NCBI RefSeq assembly: GCF_052156635.1
Contig: NZ_JBQKUO010000003.1
Location: 603,084-667,083, forward strand
DNA: 64,000 bases
Direction: 5' to 3'
Source: Nitrospina sp052156635
GTDB taxonomy: Bacteria > Nitrospinota > Nitrospinia > Nitrospinales > Nitrospinaceae
Positions 51,293 to 60,425 of this stretch are shown piece by piece. The notes under the pieces are model-generated. The model saw nothing but the letters and a program-made list of their open reading frames with translations. It ran no database searches and was not told the origin of the DNA. Position numbers and translations under genes: made by a program. Every line of letters starts with the position of its first letter. The first letter of the stretch is position 1.

Positions 51293-52489
51293 TTATGTCG
51301 TGTACTCGGCGTTGATGCGGACGTAGTCGTAGGACAGGTCGCAGGTGTAGGTTTCGGCGGAGGCTTTGCCCATGCCGAGGCCGATGTCGATCCTCAGGTC
51401 CTTCGCCTTCATCTGTTTGTGCAGCGCGGTCACGGACAGCCCCGCCACCGGCGCGCCGTTTTTCACCAGCGGCGTGCCGTTGAACGCGATGTCGATCTTC
51501 TCCGGTTTCACCCGCACGCCCGCGTAGCCGACGGCGGCGATGATGCGGCCCCAGTTCGGGTCCTCGCCGAACAGTGCCGTCTGCACCAGCTTGGAATCGG
51601 CCACGGCACGGCTCACGGTGAGCGCGTCTTTCTCCGTCTTCGCCCCTTTCACCGACACGGTCACGAACTTGGTCGCCCCTTCGCCGTCTTTCACGATGGC
51701 GAACGCCAGCGACTTGCACACTGCGGTCAACGCCTCGACAAAATCCCGAAACGCTTTCGTGCCTTTTTTGACCGGGGCGTTTCCCGCCTGCCCGTTCGCC
51801 AGGACCAGCACCATGTCGTTGGTGCTGGTGTCGCCATCGACGTTGATGCGGTTGAAGGTGTGTTCGTTCGCGATCTTGAGTGCGGCCTTGAGGTCGGCTT
51901 TGCCGATCCTCGCATCGGTGGCCACAAACGCCAGCATGGTCGCCATGTTCGGATGGATCATGCCCGATCCCTTGGCGATTCCGCCGACGGTGATGCCGTT
52001 GGACTCCACACAGGCGGTCTTGATGACGAGGTCGGTGGTGAGGATCGCCTGCGCCGCATCATTCCAGCCTTTCGGTGAAAGTTGCGTGGCCAGTTGCGGC
52101 AGGCCTTTCTTCAGCGGAGCCAGCGGCAGTTTCACTCCGATCACACCGGTGGAGGCGACCAGCACTTCCTTATCCTCGACACCCAGTTGCTTTGCGGTGA
52201 GCGCCACCATGTCGCGGCAGGTTTGGTCACCGTCCGTTCCGGTGCAGGCGTTGGCGTTGCCGCTGTTGGCGACGATGGCGCGCACGCTTTTGGCGCTTTG
52301 GATGTGTTGTTGCGTCACCGTGACCGTGGGGCTGACCACGCGGTTGGTGGTGAACAGTCCGGCGGCGGTGGCGGGAGTGTCGGAGACGATCAGCGCGAGA
52401 TCCGGCCTGCCGTTTTTCTTGATGCCGCAGGCCACGCCTCCGGCTTGAAAGCCCGGCACCGACAGAGTTTTTTTCGTTTTCAGTTTCAT
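51293..52489 (-). CDS. argJ: Bifunctional ornithine acetyltransferase/N-acetylglutamate synthase
   Basis: This encodes 398 residues from ATG 52489 (MKLKTKKTLSVPGFQAGGV). Ntn-type enzyme that self-cleaves within NMATMLAF at T184 to give two subunits. It recycles the acetyl group in arginine biosynthesis. Family motifs include LFTTNRVVSPTV (about residues 45-56), VANSGNANACTG (about 73-84), KGSGMIHPNMATMLAF and FGEDPNWGRIIAAVGYAG. It is upstream (by its reading direction) of the AT-rich island and downstream of argC. Confidence 0.96.
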   Translation of the reverse strand: MKLKTKKTLSVPGFQAGGVACGIKKNGRPDLALIVSDTPATAAGLFTTNRVVSPTVTVTQQHIQSAKSVRAIVANSGNANACTGTDGDQTCRDMVALTAKQLGVEDKEVLVASTGVIGVKLPLAPLKKGLPQLATQLSPKGWNDAAQAILTTDLVIKTACVESNGITVGGIAKGSGMIHPNMATMLAFVATDARIGKADLKAALKIANEHTFNRINVDGDTSTNDMVLVLANGQAGNAPVKKGTKAFRDFVEALTAVCKSLAFAIVKDGEGATKFVTVSVKGAKTEKDALTVSRAVADSKLVQTALFGEDPNWGRIIAAVGYAGVRVKPEKIDIAFNGTPLVKNGAPVAGLSVTALHKQMKAKDLRIDIGLGMGKASAETYTCDLSYDYVRINAEYTT

Positions 52490-52658
52490 GTGTGTATCCA
52501 GGCAAAAGGACTGATTCGCAATATTTGGAAAAGAAAAACATGGATTCTTCGTCGCCGCCGGCTCCTCTGCATGACAGCGGGCGTGGCCCGCGGCAAACGA
52601 ACGAGAGCCCATGGTTCGCCCACCGGACATCACCCTGTTGACTCCCGGCTCAGCCGGG

Positions 52659-52682
52659 TCATTCTGAGCGAAGCGAAGAAAC
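52659..52682. repeat. Dispersed intergenic repeat, copy 2 (CATTCTGAGCG type)
   Basis: CATTCTGAGCGAAGCGAAGAA, closely related to the minus-strand piece at 21205-21245. It follows the palindrome CCCGGCTCAGCCGGG (52643-52657). The 270-base gap 52490-52759 between argJ and argC contains only these and no gene. Confidence 0.45.
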
Positions 52683-52759
52683 TATGTGTCACTTCCAGGA
52701 GTCCCTGCCAGGCACCCCTTGCCAGGTGAAGGACTGCGAAAAGTTTTCCAATAAGATCT

Positions 52760-53797
52760 TTATGGAAACAGGGGCGGTGTGTCGAGCCCCACGGTTTCTT
52801 CGAGGCCCAGCATCAGGTTCATGTTCTGCACCGCCTGGCTGGATGCGCCTTTCATCAGGTTGTCGATGGCGCTGGTGATGATGGCGCGACGGTTCCGCGT
52901 GTCCACCTGCACGCCGATGTCGCAGAAGTTGGACCCGGCGACAAAATGCGTGTTGGCAAAACGGCCCGGAGGCAGAACACGCACGAAGGGTTCCTTCTCG
53001 TAGAACGCTTCGTAATGCTCATGCAGACGGTCGCGGTCGATCTCCTGTTTCAGGTTCACGTACACCGTGGACAGCAGGCCGCGCGTCATGGGCATGAGGT
53101 GCGGCGAGAACGTGATGGTGACGTCCCGCGCGGCGAGGCGGCTGATCTCCTGCTCGATCTCCGGAGCGTGGCGGTGCTCGGCGAGTCCGTAGGCGGAGAC
53201 GCCTTCATTCGCTTCGCAGAACTGGGTGGTCTGGCTCAACTTGCGCCCGGCGCCGGAGACGCCGGACTTGCAGTCGGCGACGATGGAATCCGCATCGCCC
53301 CATCCGGTCTGGATCAACGGCGCGGCGGCGAGGATGACGCCCGTCGGGTAACAGCCGGGGTTGGCGACGAGCCGCGCGGAGCCGATGGAAGACCGGTGCA
53401 ACTCGGGCAGGCCGTACACCGATTCTTTCAGCAGTTCGGGATTCTGGTGTTCCGTTTTGTACCATTCGCCGTACACCTGGCTGTCGTGCAGGCGGTAGTC
53501 GGCGCTCAAGTCCACAATGCGGCACCCGCCCTGCAACAATTCCGGCACGTGCGCCATCGACGCGGTGTGCGGCAGGGCGAGGAATAGGATGTCGCAGTCC
53601 CTGCCGATCGAGGCATCCAGCGGCACCAGCGTGTGGTCGAGGTAACCGCTGAGCGAGGGCGCAACTTCGGCGATGTTCCTGCCGACGTGGGATTCGGCGG
53701 TCAGGGATACGATGCGCACACTGGGGTGACGCACCAGCAGGCGAAGCAGTTCGATGCCGGTGTACCCCGTGGCCCCTGCGATGCTGACTCGGTTCAT
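52760..53797 (-). CDS. argC: N-acetyl-gamma-glutamyl-phosphate reductase
   Basis: This encodes 345 residues. NADP-dependent third step of arginine biosynthesis. An N-terminal Rossmann motif IAGATGYTGIELLRLL (about residues 6-21) is followed by the catalytic Cys in ANPGCYPTGV (about 146-155) and the CKSGVSGAGRK segment. The C-terminal HMP-type HLMPMTRGLLSTVYV is conserved. Together with argJ it forms a small arginine cluster. The start lies 11 bases after the T-run of the rpsI terminator, and no clear Shine-Dalgarno is visible. Confidence 0.95.
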   Translation of the reverse strand: MNRVSIAGATGYTGIELLRLLVRHPSVRIVSLTAESHVGRNIAEVAPSLSGYLDHTLVPLDASIGRDCDILFLALPHTASMAHVPELLQGGCRIVDLSADYRLHDSQVYGEWYKTEHQNPELLKESVYGLPELHRSSIGSARLVANPGCYPTGVILAAAPLIQTGWGDADSIVADCKSGVSGAGRKLSQTTQFCEANEGVSAYGLAEHRHAPEIEQEISRLAARDVTITFSPHLMPMTRGLLSTVYVNLKQEIDRDRLHEHYEAFYEKEPFVRVLPPGRFANTHFVAGSNFCDIGVQVDTRNRRAIITSAIDNLMKGASSQAVQNMNLMLGLEETVGLDTPPLFP

Positions 53798-53807
53798 AAC
53801 GGGATCA

Positions 53808-53843
53808 CAAAAAAAATGGAAGGTTCGGGGACCGAACCTTCCA
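53808..53843 (-). terminator. Rho-independent terminator of rplM-rpsI
   Basis: On the minus strand TGGAAGGTTCGG pairs perfectly with CCGAACCTTCCA (12 bp, 53843-53832 with 53828-53817) around a TCC loop, followed by a run of eight T (53816-53809). It lies between rpsI and argC. Confidence 0.92.
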
Positions 53844-53890
53844 CATGATAATTCAGGAAACGTGCGGAAAGAAAGTCCGCAAAAGAGTTT

Positions 53891-54280
53891 TTAGCGCTTG
53901 GAGAACTGAAAACGTTTGCGGGCGCCACGACGGCCGTATTTTTTACGCTCAACCTCGCGGGGGTCGCGGGTGAGGAAGCCGGCTTTTTTGAGAGGGAGGC
54001 GCAGTTCGGGATCGGATCCCAGGAGCGCTTTCGAAACCGCGAGCCGCAGGGCACCGGCCTGGCCGGACAAACCGCCGCCCAGTACCGTCGCCCGGATGTC
54101 GAAGTTGCCGAGCGTCTCGGTGAGAACCAGCGGCTGGCGCACGATCATCTCCGCCGTCGGCCGACCGAAGTAGGCGTCGAGATTCTTGTTGTTGACCGTG
54201 ATCTGGCCTTCACCCGGAGTGATCCACACTTTGGCGATGGATTCTTTTCGCCGTCCGGTTGCGTAATATCGATCTTCCAT
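53891..54280 (-). CDS. rpsI: 30S ribosomal protein S9
   Basis: This encodes 129 residues, the normal length. YYATGRRKESIAKVWI (about residues 4-19), the central GGGLSGQAGALRLAVSKAL and the Arg/Lys-rich C-terminus ending FQFSKR are all typical of S9, whose tail reaches the P-site of the 30S subunit. It is the second gene of the rplM-rpsI pair, 20 bases after rplM. Confidence 0.97.
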   Translation of the reverse strand: MEDRYYATGRRKESIAKVWITPGEGQITVNNKNLDAYFGRPTAEMIVRQPLVLTETLGNFDIRATVLGGGLSGQAGALRLAVSKALLGSDPELRLPLKKAGFLTRDPREVERKKYGRRGARKRFQFSKR

Positions 54281-54300
54281 TCAAAAAACTCCCAATCGCT

Positions 54301-54729
54301 CTAAAGCGTCACCGCTTCCGGTTTCTGGCCTTCATGCGGATGATTGTCGTTGTCGTAAATCCGGTAATTGTTTTTCAGGGTCCGTCCCAGCCGGTTCTTC
54401 GGAAGCATGCCGTTGATGGCGTTCTTCAACAATTCCTTCGGCTGTTTCTCCATCACCTGCCGTGCCGTTGCCGACTTGATGCCGCCGGGCCAACCGGTGT
54501 GATGGTAATAAATCTTGTCTTCCCATTTGCGGCCGGTGAGTTTCACCTTGGCGGCGTTGATGACGATGACGTTGTCGCCGGTGTCCACATGGGGGGTGAA
54601 AATGGGTTTGGTTTTACCCCGGACGATGGCCGCCACTTTGCTGGCCACGCGGCCGAGCGGCTGGTCCGCGGCATCCACCACGACCCACTTTTTTTCCACA
54701 TCGCTTTGTTTCGCGGAAAACGTTTTCAT
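54301..54729 (-). CDS. rplM: 50S ribosomal protein L13
   Basis: This encodes 142 residues, the normal length. WVVVDAADQPLGRVASKVA (about residues 15-33), the DNVIVINAAKVKLTGRK segment and KNAINGMLPKNRLGR (about 100-114) match L13, an early-assembling protein of the 50S subunit. It heads the conserved rplM-rpsI operon and has a strong promoter upstream. Confidence 0.97.
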   Translation of the reverse strand: MKTFSAKQSDVEKKWVVVDAADQPLGRVASKVAAIVRGKTKPIFTPHVDTGDNVIVINAAKVKLTGRKWEDKIYYHHTGWPGGIKSATARQVMEKQPKELLKNAINGMLPKNRLGRTLKNNYRIYDNDNHPHEGQKPEAVTL

Positions 54730-54770
54730 TTCAATAACCTGGAGATTTCTTCTGGATATGTAAACGGGTT

Positions 54771-54799
54771 ATACTAGATAACTCCGGTCCCGGTGTCAA
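54771..54799 (-). promoter_or_regulatory. Promoter of rplM-rpsI
   Basis: A perfect TTGACA -35 box (minus strand, 54799-54794) and TAGTAT -10 box (54776-54771) lie at 17-base spacing. A TATAAC variant is three bases further on. Transcription would start near 54764, about 35 bases before the ATG. Confidence 0.75.
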
Positions 54800-54951
54800 C
54801 AGGAAAGCGAAAGGTTTTGAAAAATAATCGCTTCCGGGCCCGATCCGGGCTTCCCTTTGGAAACGGTTTGCGGTATTTTAGCGTTTCCTTAAGACTGGCT
54901 GAAATCGGCGTTGCCGGTGGAGAACCCCAAGTTTACCATTTTTTCGCGATC

Positions 54952-56943
54952 ATGCAGAATTCAAATCTAAAAAATTTGCAAAACGACCCCACAAATCCAG
55001 AAGCCCCTGCGCAGGTTGAAAACGACCGCGCCCGGCTGGACACGGCCATTTCCCGCTCGTGCGAACACCATTTCTCCACGCAGTATCCGGAAGGGTACTG
55101 GGTCGAGGAGCTGGAGTCAAACGTCACCATCACCGCCGAATACGTGTTCCTGATGCACTTCCTCGGCCTGGACCAGCCGGAGAGAAAAGAACGCATCAAA
55201 AACTACCTGCTGGCGCAACAGCAGGAGCACGGCGGCTGGACGCTGTACTACGGCGGACCGCCGGACATCGGCACCACGGTGGAAGCGTACACCGCGCTCA
55301 AGATGTGCGGCCTTCCTCTGGATGCGCCCGAAATGGCGAAAGCGCGGCAGTGCATTTTCGGTCTGGGCGGGGTGCGCAAGGCACGGGTCTTCACCAAAAT
55401 CTTCCTCGCCATGCTGGGGCAGATCGACTGGAAATGGACCCCCGCCACGCCGGTGGAAGCAGTCCTGTTGCCGACGTGGTTTTACTTCAACATCTACGAG
55501 ATGTCGAGCTGGTCGCGCGGCACGGTGGTGCCGCTTTCCGTCGTGTGCTCGCTGAAACCGGTGTGGCCCCTGCCGACGGAACAATCCGTCCCGGAAATCT
55601 TCACCGGGGCCGACCGCGACATGGGCGTGAAGAACCGCAACCCGGGGCTCAACTGGTCTTCGGCGTTCATGCTGGCCGACCGCGTGCTGAAACTGCTGGG
55701 CAAATCCTCGTGGAAACCGTTCCGCAAAATCGCCATGCGCCGCGCCGAGAAATGGATCCTCAAACACCAGGAACCGGAAGGCGATTTCAGCGGCATCCAG
55801 CCTGCCATGTTCAACTCGGTCCTCGCGCTGAACCTGATGGGCTACCCGATGGACCACCCGGCGATCGTCAAAGGCATGGAAAGCATCGACCGCTTCTTCA
55901 TCCGGCAGGGAGACCAAGAATGGATGCAGGCCTGCGTCTCGCCTTTGTGGGACACGGCGATCTCCTGCAACGCCTTGATGGACGCGGGCGTGCCGGGGGA
56001 CGATCCGCGCATCGTGAAGGCGGTGGAATGGATGGTGAAAAAGCAGGTGACGCGCGGCGGCGACTGGCAGATCAAGAATCCGCACACACCCCCGGGCGGC
56101 TGGGCGTTCGAGTTTTACAACGAAGCCTACCCGGACACCGACGACACCGCCGAGATTCTGATGTCGATTCACCGCACCGCCATCTCCGACACCGAGTGGA
56201 AAGAACGCGAGTTCCAGCGCGCGCTGACCTGGCTGATGAGCATGCAAAGCAGTAACGGCGGCTGGGGGGCGTTCGACCGCGACAACGATCACGAACTGTT
56301 CAATGAAATCCCGTTCGCGGACCACGGCGCCATGCTGGATCCACCCACGGTGGATGTGACCGGACGCATTTTGTGGATGCTCGGGCGCATCGGCCACGAC
56401 CCCAAGGACCCGCGGGTGGAGCACGCGCTCACGTTCATCCGCGACAGCCAGGAGCGGGAAGGGTGCTGGTTCGGCCGCTGGGGCGTGAACTACATCTACG
56501 GTACGTGGCTGGTTTTGATGGGGCTCAGTTCCATCGGCGAGGACATGCAGTCCTCGATGGTACGCAGGGCAGTGGACTGGTTGAATTCACGGCAGAACGG
56601 AGACGGCGGCTGGGGCGAGACCTGCTACAGCTACTCCGACTACGAGTATGCCGGCAAAGGCGACAGCACCAAGTCGCAGACCGCGTGGGCGCTGATGGCG
56701 CTGGTGGAAGCGGGAGAAGCGCAAAGCGAGGTGGTGCGCCGCGGTGTGGAGTACCTCATCACCACGCAACAGGATGACGGCTCGTGGTACGAGGACGAGT
56801 TCACCGGTACCGGATTCCCCGAACACTTCTATATCCGCTACCACATGTACCGGCAGTTTTTCCCGTTGATGGCGCTGGCGCGCTACCGCCATGTGCTCGA
56901 TCACGGCACCGTACCTCAACGCCGGGCACCCGACGCAACCTGA
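54952..56943 (+). CDS. shc: Squalene-hopene cyclase
   Basis: This encodes 663 residues from ATG 54952. A membrane-associated class II triterpene cyclase that makes hopene, the skeleton of hopanoids, from squalene. The catalytic acid motif DTDD lies at 395-398 in AYPDTDDTAEI. Several QW repeats (HGGWTLYYGG near 93-102, GGDWQI, NGGWGAFDRDN, GDGGWGETC) line the double alpha-barrel. A longer upstream start (54793) adds a poorly supported N-terminus. No hopanoid-tailoring genes are adjacent. A strong terminator follows. Confidence 0.95.
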   Translation: MQNSNLKNLQNDPTNPEAPAQVENDRARLDTAISRSCEHHFSTQYPEGYWVEELESNVTITAEYVFLMHFLGLDQPERKERIKNYLLAQQQEHGGWTLYYGGPPDIGTTVEAYTALKMCGLPLDAPEMAKARQCIFGLGGVRKARVFTKIFLAMLGQIDWKWTPATPVEAVLLPTWFYFNIYEMSSWSRGTVVPLSVVCSLKPVWPLPTEQSVPEIFTGADRDMGVKNRNPGLNWSSAFMLADRVLKLLGKSSWKPFRKIAMRRAEKWILKHQEPEGDFSGIQPAMFNSVLALNLMGYPMDHPAIVKGMESIDRFFIRQGDQEWMQACVSPLWDTAISCNALMDAGVPGDDPRIVKAVEWMVKKQVTRGGDWQIKNPHTPPGGWAFEFYNEAYPDTDDTAEILMSIHRTAISDTEWKEREFQRALTWLMSMQSSNGGWGAFDRDNDHELFNEIPFADHGAMLDPPTVDVTGRILWMLGRIGHDPKDPRVEHALTFIRDSQEREGCWFGRWGVNYIYGTWLVLMGLSSIGEDMQSSMVRRAVDWLNSRQNGDGGWGETCYSYSDYEYAGKGDSTKSQTAWALMALVEAGEAQSEVVRRGVEYLITTQQDDGSWYEDEFTGTGFPEHFYIRYHMYRQFFPLMALARYRHVLDHGTVPQRRAPDAT

Positions 56944-57013
56944 AGTCTGGACCGAGTCCGGGACGACGGGCTACTGCTTTCAAGAGGGCCCGGGGGACGA
57001 CCTGCTGCAATAC

Positions 57014-57054
57014 AAAAAACCACCCTGTCTTTGAAGACAGGGTGGTTTTGTTTT
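57014..57054. terminator. Bidirectional terminator between shc and the FlgO-like gene
   Basis: A 16-bp perfect stem (57016-57031 with 57034-57049) with an A run on the left and a GTTTT run on the right. It would end both the shc transcript (plus) and the flagellar operon (minus). Confidence 0.92.
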
Positions 57055-57110
57055 CCCGGGCAAACGGGGAAGCCGCTCATCCGGGCTGGAATTCCATTAC
57101 CGAGGGCGAG

Positions 57111-57734
57111 TCAGTAATGGCGCAGAAGTTCTACCGCAAACCGGGTCCGGTTCAATTGTTCGGTGGCCGAGGCGATGACCTCGCCGCTTGCAATGTCCAC
57201 CATGGATACATGAACGTCGATATTGGCGCCGATGTCACGGACCTTGCCATTGATGATGGCCTGCGCTTTCAACTCGTGACCGATTCGCTGAATTTCTTCC
57301 CTGGTATAGCGCACGGAGGGTTTGAGTTCCAGACGCTCCAGCGTGGCCAGCACCTCCCCCTTCTGCGATACGCGGAAGAAGCGGCCGCGGGTGATGGCTT
57401 CCACCACGCGCGACGCCATGTACTCGCCTAAAATGGGCACGCGATTGTCGTCATCCACCAGGTCGAGCACCACCACTTTATTGATCTCGTATTCCTGCAC
57501 TCCGTGGGTGAGGTCGGTCACCAGGTTTTCCGATTTCTTTTTGTAATACTCGGAATCGGTATCCGGCGTGAAGACCGTTTCCCAGAACTGCGAAGGCGCC
57601 ATCTTCACCTCACACGCGGACAGAAACACCAGGATGAGGACCATGCAAATGGCCTTCACGTGGATGGCGATGAAATCAAATCCCCAGTTTTTGATCCGCA
57701 AAAAAGTTTTGTTTAAATGCTCGATGCCGTTCAT
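57111..57734 (-). CDS. FlgO-like lipoprotein
   Basis: This encodes 207 residues from ATG 57734 (MNGIEHLNKTF); an earlier start at 57776 is possible. A lipobox-like LVFLSAC (about residues 31-37) indicates an outer-membrane lipoprotein, though the long N-terminal lead-in is unusual. The C-terminal half (VVVLDLVDDDNRVPILGEYMASRVVEAI, then GRFFRVSQKGEVLATL) resembles FlgO, which stabilises the flagellum in the outer membrane. It is the last gene of the flagellar operon. Confidence 0.7.
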   Translation of the reverse strand: MNGIEHLNKTFLRIKNWGFDFIAIHVKAICMVLILVFLSACEVKMAPSQFWETVFTPDTDSEYYKKKSENLVTDLTHGVQEYEINKVVVLDLVDDDNRVPILGEYMASRVVEAITRGRFFRVSQKGEVLATLERLELKPSVRYTREEIQRIGHELKAQAIINGKVRDIGANIDVHVSMVDIASGEVIASATEQLNRTRFAVELLRHY

Positions 57735-57765
57735 GGTCGTGCACCCCTCTCCTATGTTTGCTTGC

Positions 57766-58902
57766 TTAAATGACATCCAGATCCGCGTGCAGGGACCCCG
57801 CCGCCTTGATCGCCTGAAGTATTGAAATCAGGTCGCGCGGCGTCACGCCGATGGCGTTCAGTCCGTTGACCACCTGACCGAGGTCAATGCCCTCGGGCAC
57901 GACAATCAGGCGGTCCTCATCCTGCCCTACGGCAATCCGGGTTCTTGGGAGGATCACCGTTTGTCCCTCAGATAAGGGTTCCGGCTGTGAAACAACGGGT
58001 TCCTCCGTGACCTGGACAAACAGGTTTCCGTGGGCCACTGCCACTCTCGATATCTTTACATTGTCCCCCATGACCACCGTGCCGGTTCTTTCGTCTATGA
58101 TCACTCTCGCGACGGAATCCGGTTGGACATCCAGTACCTCGATTTGTGTCACGAATTCGGCGACATTGTTCCTGTAAAATTGAGGCACTTTGATATGAAT
58201 GGTTCGACCATCCAGGTTCGTCGCGAACTCGTCTTTCAATACGGAATTGATTTTTTTTGCAATACGGTCGCCGGTGGTGAAATCGGTTTGTTTGAGAGAC
58301 AGGATGATGCTTTCCTTGGTATGGAACGTATTGGGCAGTTCTTTTTCCACCATCCCGCCACCGGTTATCCTGCCGACGTTCAGATGATTCGCCTGCACTC
58401 CCTGCCCCTGACCCTGAACGGCAAAGCCGCCAATGGATACCGGGCCCTGCGCCACGGCGTAAGTGACGGAGTCCGGACCTTTCAAGGGAGTCATGAGCAA
58501 GGTCCCACCCTGAAGACTGCTCGAGTCACCAAGCGAGGAGACAGTCACGTCGATGCGGTCACCCTGATGTGCGAAGGGCGGCAGTTCGGCGGTCACCATG
58601 ACGGTGGCGGCATTTTTGAACTGCAACTGGTTGACGCGGTCCTGTGGAACCGTCACCCCCAGCTTCTGCAGCATGTTGACCATCGTCTGGATTGAGAAGA
58701 ACACGTTGGTGGCGCGGTCACCGGTGTTTGCCAAACCGATCACCAGCCCGAACCCGATCAATTGGTTGGCGCGCACTCCGTTCACATTCGCCAGTTCCTT
58801 GATGCGGATGGCGCTGGCGTTTTCCGTCAGCATCAAAAAGCACAAGAGAAACGCAAATACCTGAACCCACCTCAACTTACGAAACATCAATTTCTCTCCC
58901 AT
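57766..58902 (-). CDS. flgI: Flagellar P-ring protein FlgI
   Basis: This encodes 378 residues from ATG 58902 (AAGGAAA upstream). Signal peptide ends near ENASA. The mature protein forms the peptidoglycan-layer bushing of the flagellar rod. RIKELANVNGVRANQLIGFGLVIGLANTGD at the mature N-terminus, the GTLLMTPLKGPDSVTYAVAQGPVSIGG block and the C-terminal IDLGQVVNGLNAIGVTPRDLISILQAIKAAGSLHADL are all typical. It starts just downstream of flgH. Confidence 0.97.
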   Translation of the reverse strand: MGEKLMFRKLRWVQVFAFLLCFLMLTENASAIRIKELANVNGVRANQLIGFGLVIGLANTGDRATNVFFSIQTMVNMLQKLGVTVPQDRVNQLQFKNAATVMVTAELPPFAHQGDRIDVTVSSLGDSSSLQGGTLLMTPLKGPDSVTYAVAQGPVSIGGFAVQGQGQGVQANHLNVGRITGGGMVEKELPNTFHTKESIILSLKQTDFTTGDRIAKKINSVLKDEFATNLDGRTIHIKVPQFYRNNVAEFVTQIEVLDVQPDSVARVIIDERTGTVVMGDNVKISRVAVAHGNLFVQVTEEPVVSQPEPLSEGQTVILPRTRIAVGQDEDRLIVVPEGIDLGQVVNGLNAIGVTPRDLISILQAIKAAGSLHADLDVI

Positions 58903-58922
58903 AAAATTTCCTTGTCTGCTCA

Positions 58923-59663
58923 TCAGAACGGCCAGACGTATGCCAGGAACCGGGAAAGCCAGCCCGGATTCTGTTCTTCCGAGACCACACCTTTTCCTGA
59001 ATAGGTGATAGACGCATTGGCAATGTTCTGCGACGAAATGGTGTTGTCGAATCCGATGTCCACACGGCGGATCAAACCTCCAAGAATCATGGTCTGGTCC
59101 TCGTCGTTCACCATCACTGTACGGCGTCCTTCGATTTTAAAAATTCCGTTGGGCAATACCTCGGTGATTATCGCCGCCATGGTGCCGGTCATGGTTCCCG
59201 CTCGAGTGGTGGTGCCCTCTCCATCATGCGACCGGCTGACGCTGGTGTTCAAATTCGGATTGAACGACTGGGTGCTCCCCAGAAAATTGGACACGCCCAG
59301 GTTTGTAGGCAGGCCCAGCACGCTCCCCGTTTCGATGTCTATGCTGGAATCGCGTGATGTGGCTGTCGTGGCTGAGTTTGTTGAAGTGAAATTTTCCTCC
59401 AACTCGATGGTCACCACATCACCGATCTGCTTTGCCTTGGTGTCCGCAAACAACAGGTTTTCAGATGTCTCCCCCGGCCAGAGGGAACCCTCCAAACGCT
59501 GATACGGGTCCTTCTTGACCTCAAAAATGGCATGCTTGAGGATCTCCTCAGCCGGGTCCGGTTTCTTTTCTTTCAACGCCGCACACCCACCCAGGCCCAA
59601 TGCGGGAAGTGCCAGGGCCAGCAATAAGATTCGTCCAAATGTGGAAAACGTTTTCATATTCAT
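58923..59663 (-). CDS. flgH: Flagellar L-ring lipoprotein FlgH
   Basis: This encodes 246 residues. The lipobox LGLGGC (about residues 22-27) marks an outer-membrane lipoprotein. The mature part has GSLWPGETSENLLFADTKAKQIGDVVTIELEEN (about 59-91) and NGIFKIEGRRTVMVNDEDQTMILGGLIRRVDI, as in FlgH. It builds the outer-membrane ring around the rod together with the P ring. Confidence 0.96.
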   Translation of the reverse strand: MNMKTFSTFGRILLLALALPALGLGGCAALKEKKPDPAEEILKHAIFEVKKDPYQRLEGSLWPGETSENLLFADTKAKQIGDVVTIELEENFTSTNSATTATSRDSSIDIETGSVLGLPTNLGVSNFLGSTQSFNPNLNTSVSRSHDGEGTTTRAGTMTGTMAAIITEVLPNGIFKIEGRRTVMVNDEDQTMILGGLIRRVDIGFDNTISSQNIANASITYSGKGVVSEEQNPGWLSRFLAYVWPF

Positions 59664-60413
59664 TCAAAAATCCACTGTGACCGTTTTGGAATTCTTTACG
59701 GTTCCGTAAACGGTTTTCTGGGTTTGGAGGTTTTTCACCCTTACGATGGCATCCTGGAAACCGTTTTCCTCGACCAGTCCCGGAGCGGTGATTCGCAGAG
59801 GGCCTTTCTCGGCAACCAGTAAAATTCGATCCCCGCGTTTTACGACAGGCACCCGGCGAATCATATAATTGGAAATCATGTCTCCTGATCCGAGATTGCT
59901 CACCACTTCCTGGCCAATCACATCATCGACGTTTGTCATGACGTTATTCAAGATGGGATTGGCGGAAGCCACTTGAACCAGCTTCACATCCTCGCTGGAA
60001 ATGACATCTCCCCTTCGCAAGTTTCTCGTCGCCTGAACCACATCGAACATAACCTCGACTTTGGCCAGCAGGGTGACGCGATGCTTAATCAAGTTATCGA
60101 CACGGAAGGTGAGATTGAAGGGAATGGTTCCCGTCCTGTTTTTATGTCCCGGGAGGCGGAAATCAAAATCCACTTCGCCTTCGGGCAGGGTTACATCCCC
60201 TCCCTTGTAAAAAATATCCATCCTCATTCGATCGGGGGCCCACGTCAATTGACGTGTTAGAAACTGGCGGGCCATTTCCTGAATGGCTTTTGCCTCGATC
60301 ACCTGGGTAGGGGCCGCCCAGGCCGGGAGGCTCCAAATTCCCATAAGGAAGACCAGCAGACCGGTTACCAGGAGCAGGTGGTTTTGGAATTTTTTTCTGA
60401 ATTTGTTATTCAT
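59664..60413 (-). CDS. flgA: Flagellar P-ring assembly chaperone FlgA
   Basis: This encodes 249 residues. A signal peptide (cleaved near PAWA) is followed by a SAF-type domain: VVQATRNLRRGDVISSEDVKL (about residues 126-146), the LNNVMTNVDDVIGQEVVSNLGSGDMISNYMI block and the GDRILLVAEKGPLRITAPG part. It is a periplasmic chaperone for FlgI. It ends directly next to flgH. Confidence 0.93.
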   Translation of the reverse strand: MNNKFRKKFQNHLLLVTGLLVFLMGIWSLPAWAAPTQVIEAKAIQEMARQFLTRQLTWAPDRMRMDIFYKGGDVTLPEGEVDFDFRLPGHKNRTGTIPFNLTFRVDNLIKHRVTLLAKVEVMFDVVQATRNLRRGDVISSEDVKLVQVASANPILNNVMTNVDDVIGQEVVSNLGSGDMISNYMIRRVPVVKRGDRILLVAEKGPLRITAPGLVEENGFQDAIVRVKNLQTQKTVYGTVKNSKTVTVDF

Positions 60414-60425
60414 CGTAGCCCCCTA

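Noticed and set aside
52490..52633. Longer argJ start at 52633
   Set aside because: The extra 48 residues have no family similarity; MKLKTKKTLSVPGF at 52489 is the natural start.
54793..54951. Upstream start for squalene-hopene cyclase
   Set aside because: The added 53 residues are unlike the family N-terminus and run over the rplM promoter; ATG 54952 gives the expected length.
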